From Sanguibacter sp. HDW7 (GTDB lineage: Bacteria > Actinomycetota > Actinomycetes > Actinomycetales > Cellulomonadaceae), in NCBI RefSeq assembly GCF_011300875.1, contig NZ_CP049862.1, positions 2,480,001 through 2,544,000 on the forward strand: DNA of 64,000 nucleotides, given 5' to 3'. A model generated the notes under the pieces. That model did no database searches. It was given only the letters and a program-made list of their open reading frames with translations, and was not told the origin of the DNA. Made by a program: the position numbers and the translations under genes. This document shows, piece by piece, positions 58,854-64,000 of this stretch; position 1 is the first letter of the stretch; each line of letters begins with the position of its first letter.

Positions 58854-59717
58854 ATGACGCCGCAGCAGGCAGCGCGCCGCCACAAGCACCTCGTCGTGCG
58901 CGACTACCTCGCCGAGCTCATCGCCACCGAGCTCGAGGTCGGCGACGCCGTGCCCTCCGAGCGCGCCCTCACCGAGCGCTTCGACGTCTCCCGCATGACC
59001 GTCCGCCAGGCCCTCGACGCCCTCGTCGCCGAGGGCACGCTCGTCCGCGAGCAGGGCCGCGGCACCTTCGTCGCCCCCCGCCACGCCGACTTCGAGATGC
59101 GCCTCACGACGTTCGGCGAGGAGTCCCGCCGGCGCGGCCTCGAGCCCGGCGCCCAGGTCCTCCAGGCCGACACCGTACCCGCCGGCCCCCGCGTCGCCCG
59201 CGCCCTCGACCTCCCCGAGGGCGCGCCCGTGCACCACGTCTCCCGCCTCCGCACCGCCGACGGCACCCCCATGAGCATCGAGACCTCGTGGATCCCCGCG
59301 CACCTCGCCCCCGACCTCCTCGCCGACGGCGTCCCCGACAGCCTCTACGCCGTCCTCCGCGAGCTCAACCTCGGCCCCACCTGGGGCGAGGACGCCCTCC
59401 AGGCCGCCGACGCCACCACCACCGAGGCCGAACAGCTCGGCATGACCACCTCGCGTGCCGTCATGCGCACCCAGCGACGCTCCTACTCGGGTCAGACCGC
59501 AGTGATGTTCACGCAGTCGACCTTCCGCGGCGACCGCTACAGCGTCATCGTCCCCCTGCGCGAGGCCCGTCCCATGCTCGTCCCCCGGCCTCCCCGTGCC
59601 ACCCAGCACGGACCCGGTGCGGTCGAGCCCGTCGCCGCCCAGCTCGCACCCGCCACGCTCGCACCGGCCCCGCTCGTACCAGCCCCGTTCGCCACCACCC
59701 CGGAAGGAGTCTCATGA
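58854..59717 (+). CDS. dasR: GntR/HutC-family regulator DasR
   Basis: Transcription factor (287 aa) with an N-terminal GntR winged helix (YLAELIATELEVGDAVPSER, FDVSRMTVRQALDALVAEG, GRGTFVAPR) and a C-terminal HutC/UTRA effector domain (RVARALDLPEGAPVHHVSRL, MFTQSTFRGDRYSVIVPL). DasR-type regulators bind GlcN-6-P or GlcNAc-6-P and leave dre sites, three of which flank this locus. An Ala/Pro-rich tail of about 40 residues follows the domain. GGAGG lies about 13 bases before ATG 58854. Its stop overlaps the EIIB start (ATGA), placing regulator and PTS genes in one operon. Confidence 0.92.
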   Translation: MTPQQAARRHKHLVVRDYLAELIATELEVGDAVPSERALTERFDVSRMTVRQALDALVAEGTLVREQGRGTFVAPRHADFEMRLTTFGEESRRRGLEPGAQVLQADTVPAGPRVARALDLPEGAPVHHVSRLRTADGTPMSIETSWIPAHLAPDLLADGVPDSLYAVLRELNLGPTWGEDALQAADATTTEAEQLGMTTSRAVMRTQRRSYSGQTAVMFTQSTFRGDRYSVIVPLREARPMLVPRPPRATQHGPGAVEPVAAQLAPATLAPAPLVPAPFATTPEGVS

Positions 59718-59959
59718 GCACGTCCGACCAGGAGCGCGCCGCCGCGATCCTCGCCGCGCTCGGCGGCGTCGACAACATCGTCGAGATCGACCCGTGCACC
59801 ACCCGTCTCCGAGCGCTCGTCACCGACCCCGCCGTCGTCGACACCGCCGCGCTCAGGGCCGCAGGCGCCTACGGCGTCGCACACCACGGCCGCGTCATCC
59901 AGGTCGTCGTCGGACCCGAGGTCGACACGATCGCCTCAGCGCTCGACGACCTCATGTAG
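59714..59959 (+). CDS. PTS EIIB subunit, first copy
   Basis: A free-standing 81-residue glucose-family EIIB. The phosphocysteine sits in VEIDPCTTRLRALV and the rest follows the family (ALRAAGAYGVAHHGRVIQVVVG, then a C-terminal helix). It would accept phosphate from EIIA and give it to sugar at EIIC. AAGGAG is five bases before ATG 59714. Compared with the second copy it has a His-His in the loop (AHHGRV) where copy two has MGGDAV. Confidence 0.9.
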   Translation: MSTSDQERAAAILAALGGVDNIVEIDPCTTRLRALVTDPAVVDTAALRAAGAYGVAHHGRVIQVVVGPEVDTIASALDDLM

Positions 59960-60049
59960 CGCACCGAACACCCCGGCATCCCGGCATCCCGGGCACCAAC
60001 CGTGCCCGTCGCCCGTTGACCCAGCACCACCGCACCCAAGGAGCACACC

Positions 60050-60280
60050 ATGAGCAAGGCCTCCCAGATCCTCGCAGCCCTCGGCGGAGACGCGAACATC
60101 GTCGACCTCGAGCCCTGCATCACCCGCCTGCGCGTCGAGGTCGAGGACCCCTCGCTCGTCAACGAGGCCGCGCTCAAGGCCGCCGGCGCGATCGCCGTCG
60201 TCATGGGCGGCGACGCCGTCCAGGTCATCGTCGGACCCGAGGCCGACACCCTCGCCTCCGACATCGAGGACCTGCGGTGA
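60050..60280 (+). CDS. PTS EIIB subunit, second copy
   Basis: A 76-residue paralogue of the preceding gene, 90 bp downstream, keeping the phosphocysteine (VDLEPCITRLRVEV) and ALKAAGAIAVVMGGDAVQVIVG. AAGGAG lies eight bases before ATG 60050, and the stop overlaps the EIIA start (GTGA). Two active-looking EIIB genes beside one EIIC gene suggest a second EIIC elsewhere or subunit exchange. Confidence 0.9.
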   Translation: MSKASQILAALGGDANIVDLEPCITRLRVEVEDPSLVNEAALKAAGAIAVVMGGDAVQVIVGPEADTLASDIEDLR

Positions 60281-60741
60281 CCGCACCCCTCGAGGTTCTC
60301 GCGGCCGTCGCGGGCCGCACCATGGCGATGTCCGAGGTCGACGACCCCGTCTTCTCCGCGGGCTACGTCGGACCCGGCGTCGCCATCGTCCCCGACCCCG
60401 AGCGCGGCCGCGACGCCGTCGCCCCCATCGACGGGACGATCGTCAAGGTCCACCCCCACGCGTTCGTCGTCAAGGGCGACGACGGCCGCGCCGTCCTCGT
60501 CCACCTCGGCATCAACACCGTCCAGCTCGAGGGCGAGGGCTTCACCGTCCACCGTCAGCAGGGCGACGTCGTCGCGCGCGGCGACGTCCTCATCACGTGG
60601 GACCCCGCCGCGGTCGAGGCAGGCGGCCGCTCCGCCGTCTGCCCCGTCGTCGCGCTCGAGGCCCCGGCCGACGCCCTCACCGGGACGCCCGCCGACGGCA
60701 GCGACGTCACCGCGAGCGACACTCTGTTCGTCTGGGGCTGA
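60277..60741 (+). CDS. crr: PTS EIIA subunit, glucose (Crr) family
   Basis: A 154-residue EIIA-Glc domain protein. The phospho-His is in AVLVHLGINTVQLEGEGF and the paired His in IVKVHPHAFVVK; DPVFSAGYVGPGVAIVP and GDVLITWDP are family strands. It receives phosphate from HPr and passes it to EIIB. GTG 60277 overlaps the EIIB stop. It ends the dasR-EIIB-EIIB-EIIA operon, followed by a strong hairpin. Confidence 0.93.
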   Translation: MTAPLEVLAAVAGRTMAMSEVDDPVFSAGYVGPGVAIVPDPERGRDAVAPIDGTIVKVHPHAFVVKGDDGRAVLVHLGINTVQLEGEGFTVHRQQGDVVARGDVLITWDPAAVEAGGRSAVCPVVALEAPADALTGTPADGSDVTASDTLFVWG

Positions 60742-60776
60742 GCAGAGCAGGACGGAACTCCGAACACGGCACGACG

Positions 60777-60820
60777 ACGAAGGGCCAGGACGTTGAGAGA
60801 TCAACGTCCTGGCCCTTCGT
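60777..60820. terminator. 20-bp perfect hairpin between EIIA and ndh genes
   Basis: Two 20-base fully complementary arms with a GAGA loop, 35 bp after the EIIA stop and 28 bp before the convergent ndh stop. Confidence 0.8.
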
Positions 60821-60848
60821 GGTGACGGGCAGCCCCTGAGGGGAACCG

Positions 60849-62306
60849 TCAGGCCTTGTCGTCGGCCTTCGGATCCGCGGCGAGCGTCGGAGCGTCGGGC
60901 GACGTCGCCGCCGCCTCGGCGGGCTTGGGCGCAGGCGGCTGCGAGGCCGCACGGAACGCGGCACGCGGGTCGTGGATCGACCCGAGCGAGACGACCTCAC
61001 GCTTGAGGAACAGCGCACCGGTCCAGCCCGCCATGATGCGGACCTTGCGGTTCCACGTCGGCATCGCCATGACGTGGTACGTCCGGTGCAGCACCCACGC
61101 GAACCAGCCGCGCACCTTGATGCGCCCGAACATCTGCGCGACGCCCTGGTACATGCCGAGCGACGCGACCGCGCCGACGTTGCGGTGCGAGTACTCCGTC
61201 GGGCCGACCGAGCGCAGGCCCTTCGCGAGGTTCTCGCCGAGGCGGTTCGCCTGACGGATCGCGTGCTGCGCGTTGGGCGGGCACGTGCCGCCCGTGACGA
61301 GGTCGGGGACCGCGGCGCAGTCGCCCGCCGCCCACGCGTCGGGCACGACCGTGCCGTCCGCGTCGACGACCTGGAGGTACGAGTTCGTCGTCACGCGACC
61401 GAGCTTGTCGAGCGGCAGGTCCGAGTCCTTGAGGACCGGGTTCGCCTTGACGCCCGCGGTCCACACGACCGTGTCCGCGTCGAACTCCTGGCCGTTCGAC
61501 AGGACGATGTGCCCGTCGACGCACGAGCTGAGGAACGTCGAGAGGTAGATCTCCATGTCGCGCTTGCGCATCTGGTCGAGCGTGTAGCCGCCGAGCTCCG
61601 CGGACACCTCGGGCAGGATGCGCGGCGAGCCCTCGACGAGCACGAACCGCAGGTCCGACGCGTCGATCTCGGGGTAGTACCTCACGGCCGCGCGCGCCAT
61701 GGACTCGACCTCGCCGATCGCCTCGACACCCGCGAAGCCGCCCCCGACGAAGACGAACGTCAGCATGCGCCGGCGCGTGGCCGGGTCCCACGTCGAGCTC
61801 GCGACGTCGATGCGGTTGAGGACCTGGTTGCGGACCGCGACCGCCTCCTCGACCGTCTTGAAGCCGATCGCCGTCTCCGCGAGGCCCGGGATCGGCAGCG
61901 TGCGCGACACGGCGCCGAGGCCGACGACGAGGTGGTCGTAGCGGATCGTGTAGGTCTCGCCCGACTCGGGCGCGATCGTCACGCGACGGTTCGCGTGGTC
62001 GATGTGCGTGACCATGCCCTGGAGCAGGTCGACGCCCTTGACCGCGCGGCGCAGAGGCGCGACGCCGTGACGGCCGTCGATCGAGCCGGCCGCGACCTCG
62101 GGCAGGAACGGCTGGTACGTCATGTAGGGGCGCGGGTCGACGACGACGATCGCCGCCTCCCGCCCACCGAGGCGCTTGCGGATGCGGCGGGCCGAGTAGA
62201 GGCCGACGGAGCCGCCGCCGAGCACGACGATGCGGGGCACCTTGCGGGACGTGGGCGCGGCCGACTTTTGGGCGCGCGAAACCTCGGTCAGATCATCCTG
62301 GGGCAT
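60849..62306 (-). CDS. ndh: Type II NADH dehydrogenase (NDH-2)
   Basis: A 485-residue single-subunit, non-proton-pumping NADH:quinone oxidoreductase at the inner membrane face. The FAD site is RIVVLGGGSVGLYSARRI, the NADH site MLTFVFVGGGFAGVEAIGE, and the second FAD contact DAWAAGDCAAVPD, followed by the quinone-site-like CPPNAQHAIRQANRLGENL. A helix near 410-430 (GWFAWVLHRTYHVMAMPTW) and an Ala/Pro-rich tail follow. ATG 62306 is six bases after TAGGAT, so it is leaderless. Confidence 0.92.
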   Translation of the reverse strand: MPQDDLTEVSRAQKSAAPTSRKVPRIVVLGGGSVGLYSARRIRKRLGGREAAIVVVDPRPYMTYQPFLPEVAAGSIDGRHGVAPLRRAVKGVDLLQGMVTHIDHANRRVTIAPESGETYTIRYDHLVVGLGAVSRTLPIPGLAETAIGFKTVEEAVAVRNQVLNRIDVASSTWDPATRRRMLTFVFVGGGFAGVEAIGEVESMARAAVRYYPEIDASDLRFVLVEGSPRILPEVSAELGGYTLDQMRKRDMEIYLSTFLSSCVDGHIVLSNGQEFDADTVVWTAGVKANPVLKDSDLPLDKLGRVTTNSYLQVVDADGTVVPDAWAAGDCAAVPDLVTGGTCPPNAQHAIRQANRLGENLAKGLRSVGPTEYSHRNVGAVASLGMYQGVAQMFGRIKVRGWFAWVLHRTYHVMAMPTWNRKVRIMAGWTGALFLKREVVSLGSIHDPRAAFRAASQPPAPKPAEAAATSPDAPTLAADPKADDKA

Positions 62307-62312
62307 AAGGAC

Positions 62313-62318
62313 ATCCTA
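62313..62318 (-). promoter_or_regulatory. -10 hexamer for leaderless ndh
   Basis: TAGGAT on the minus strand, six bases (GTCCTT), then ATG 62306. Confidence 0.6.
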
Positions 62319-62501
62319 ACGCCGCCCCCTGCGCGCGCCCCAGAGTGTTTCGTCACGCGGGCAGCGACGCAGGGAACGCCAGGGGAACGGTTGGCCCCGG
62401 AGGGCGAGCCCCCCGGGCGATGGACGACGGAGGGGCGAACACCGTCGGTCGGGCGCGGCCAGGTAGCGGGCGTAGTCAGGCGCGCCAGTGGGCCAGTCCT
62501 G

Positions 62502-63707
62502 TCAGCGGGCCAGGCGCGCGTCCCACGCGCCGCGCATCCGCCGCTCGGCCGGCCGCTCGACCCACGCGTGCAGCGCCCACGCTGCCGCGAGGGACCCCGC
62601 GAGAACCAGCAGCCCGCACGCGACGCCGAGCAGGCCTCGCTGCCGGCCGACAAGGTCGAGCACGACGTAGATGACGGTCGCGTGCACGAGGTAGAACGCG
62701 TACGACCACTCGCCCAGCATGACGAACCGCCGACGCTCGAGCGCCGTCGGCCGACCCTCGAGCGCACGACACGCGACCGCGACGACGAGCAGGGCCGTTC
62801 CCACGGTCATGACCTCCTGCACCGACGAGGCGAGCCAGCCCGGCGCTGCGAGCCGAGCCCAGGCGGCGCCGGACGCCCCCGGTCCCGACGTCAGCCACCA
62901 CGGCGTGAGCGCGAGCCATCCGCCCACGACCGCGAGGACGGCAACGACCGCACCCACCCGCAGCCGCGGCCGCCAGCCCAGAGCGAGCGCCCGTGCGCAC
63001 GCCATCCCGAGCAGGAACTCCGTCGAGCGCAGCACGGGCCAGGGCAGTCCCCCGACCGCCGCACCGATCGGCCCGCCCAGCAGGACGACGGCCCGCAGCC
63101 CGACGAGCAGCACGACGATCCCGCCTGCCGCGACGAGCGTCGCACGCCGGCCGCACCGCGCCAGACCACGGTCCACGAACGGGTGGAACGCGTAGAAGAA
63201 CGCCTCGCATGTGAGCGTCCACGCCGCTGGGTTGCCCGAGAACAGCACCGACGGGTCGCGCGACCAGCCCTGGAGCAGCACGAACGAGAGGGCGAGCACT
63301 CCCAGGCTCGTCCCGCGGACCCACCAGTTCCCCGTATCCGGTCCTACGACGAACGTCGTGAACACCGGGATCGCGAGGAGGAGCGCCACAAGGTGCGCCG
63401 GGTAGATCCGCGCGAAGCGCCGCCACCAGAACGTCCGTGCGTCCGGCACCGTCGCCCCCGGCAGTGCCCGGCCCGACGACCACGTGAGGACAAAGCCCGA
63501 CAGCACGAAGAAGAACGTCACCCCGTGCACGCCGAGCACCGTGAACGCCGCGAGCGGCGCGGGGTAGACGACGAGGTTGCCAAGATGATGGACGAACACC
63601 GCGAACGCCGCCCACCAGCGCAGGCCGGTGAGCGCGTCGAGCCGCACTGGCCGGACCGGGGCGGCGGTCGCGGCGGCTCCCACGCCGGGCGCCGCCGGCT
63701 CAGTCAC
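62502..63707 (-). CDS. Acyltransferase family 3 (OafA/YrhL-like) membrane protein
   Basis: A 401-residue integral membrane O-acyltransferase with about ten helices. Family signatures are RLDALTGLRWWAAFAVFVHHLG (His pair), GVTFFFVLSGFVLTWSSGRA, FWWRRFARIYPAHLVALL and WTLTCEAFFYAFHPFV. Such enzymes acylate surface polysaccharides, peptidoglycan or antibiotics. GTG 63707 overlaps the end of ppx by eight bases, which supports this start and cotranscription. No C-terminal SGNH domain is present. Confidence 0.9.
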   Translation of the reverse strand: MTEPAAPGVGAAATAAPVRPVRLDALTGLRWWAAFAVFVHHLGNLVVYPAPLAAFTVLGVHGVTFFFVLSGFVLTWSSGRALPGATVPDARTFWWRRFARIYPAHLVALLLAIPVFTTFVVGPDTGNWWVRGTSLGVLALSFVLLQGWSRDPSVLFSGNPAAWTLTCEAFFYAFHPFVDRGLARCGRRATLVAAGGIVVLLVGLRAVVLLGGPIGAAVGGLPWPVLRSTEFLLGMACARALALGWRPRLRVGAVVAVLAVVGGWLALTPWWLTSGPGASGAAWARLAAPGWLASSVQEVMTVGTALLVVAVACRALEGRPTALERRRFVMLGEWSYAFYLVHATVIYVVLDLVGRQRGLLGVACGLLVLAGSLAAAWALHAWVERPAERRMRGAWDARLAR

Positions 63708-64000
63708 GGGCCGCCGCGGACAGCGCGATGCCGTCGAGGATGTCGTGCTCGCTCGTGAGGACGTCCGAGAGCTCGCCGCCCTGCTCCGCGACGCGCTGCG
63801 CGACGCGCGCGACGACCTCGGACCACACGAGAGCGCCCGCCGCGATGACGTCGACGCGACCCGGGTGCATGAAGCCGAGCGCCGCACGCTGCTCGCGCGG
63901 CATCGTCAGCAGGTCTTCGCACGACGCGAGGACGACGTCGACGGGCAGGATGGCCCCGTTGATCGCGTCGCGGTCGTACGCCGGCAGGCGCAACGCGTGC
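63700..64000 (-). CDS. ppx: Exopolyphosphatase (Ppx/GppA family), N-terminal part outside window
   Basis: The final 99 residues of a Ppx/GppA phosphatase; the frame stays open to the window edge, so the catalytic N-terminal domains lie beyond. Visible features are ALRLPAYDRDAINGAILP, the MPREQRAALGFMHPGRVDVIAAGALVW segment that marks the family, and the closing SEHDILDGIAL. The enzyme removes phosphate from polyphosphate or pppGpp. It overlaps the acyltransferase start by eight bases. Confidence 0.88.
   Translation of the reverse strand, partial: HALRLPAYDRDAINGAILPVDVVLASCEDLLTMPREQRAALGFMHPGRVDVIAAGALVWSEVVARVAQRVAEQGGELSDVLTSEHDILDGIALSAAARD

Overview
The window is about 73% GC, packed with genes that use GTG as often as ATG, and has many -10-like hexamers sitting six bases in front of start codons. 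Together with a WhiB1/PdtaS pair, mycothiol chemistry (Mca), a CebR-type cellobiose importer and a DasR-type GlcNAc phosphotransferase system, this points to an actinobacterium, most likely of the order Micrococcales (Cellulomonas/Oerskovia/Sanguibacter-like). The species is an inference. The window looks chromosomal: no integrase, transposase, CRISPR array, phage module or replication origin was seen.

Layout. 1-5.4 kb: the end of an LCP cell-wall ligase, then on the minus strand a response regulator and histidine kinase, GtrA, purK and purE. 5.5-11.2 kb: a NarL-type two-component pair and a MacB/FtsX-type ABC exporter. 11.4-17.1 kb: an odd membrane protein of lower GC, a very large EssC/EccC-like triple ATPase with repeat-filled linkers, and a small membrane protein. 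17.4-19.9 kb: whiB1, pdtaS and a DUF2505 gene. 20-24.9 kb: cebEFG-cebR behind four CebR-like operators. 25-31.9 kb: an orphan AAA ATPase and a divergent nitrogen-oxide cluster made of a hemerythrin-DUF2249 protein, a Cys-containing HTH regulator, an NnrS-like membrane protein and a membrane-cupredoxin-NirK fusion. 31.9-37.2 kb: uppS, trhA, a nitrilase, mca, a DUF4307 gene and greA, the same gene set found around Rv1079-Rv1086 in Mycobacterium tuberculosis. 37.4-42.1 kb: ilvA, an AI-2E-family permease, msrA and alaA. 42.2-49.1 kb: a LysR effector-domain protein without DNA-binding domain, an ABC transporter with its own two-component pair, a DUF5997 gene and an RlmG/RsmC-like methyltransferase. 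49.1-52.9 kb: a 12-bp tandem array, an LLM oxidoreductase and an SOS-box-controlled DUF222/HNH gene. 53-60.8 kb: an FKBP, a Bax-inhibitor-1 protein, an unusual tRNA-Leu, then ptsH, ptsI, EIIC, dasR, two EIIB genes and EIIA with DasR (dre) sites. 60.8-64 kb: ndh, an acyltransferase and the end of ppx.

How the parts work together. Two carbohydrate circuits carry their own regulator and operators: CebR on cebEFG for cello-oligosaccharides and DasR on the PTS for GlcNAc. Two NarL-type pairs each adjoin an ABC transporter and may control it. The nitrogen-oxide cluster has everything expected of a self-regulated nitrite/NO response. A further trait is the number of tandem repeats, most with unit lengths that are multiples of three, inside and between genes.
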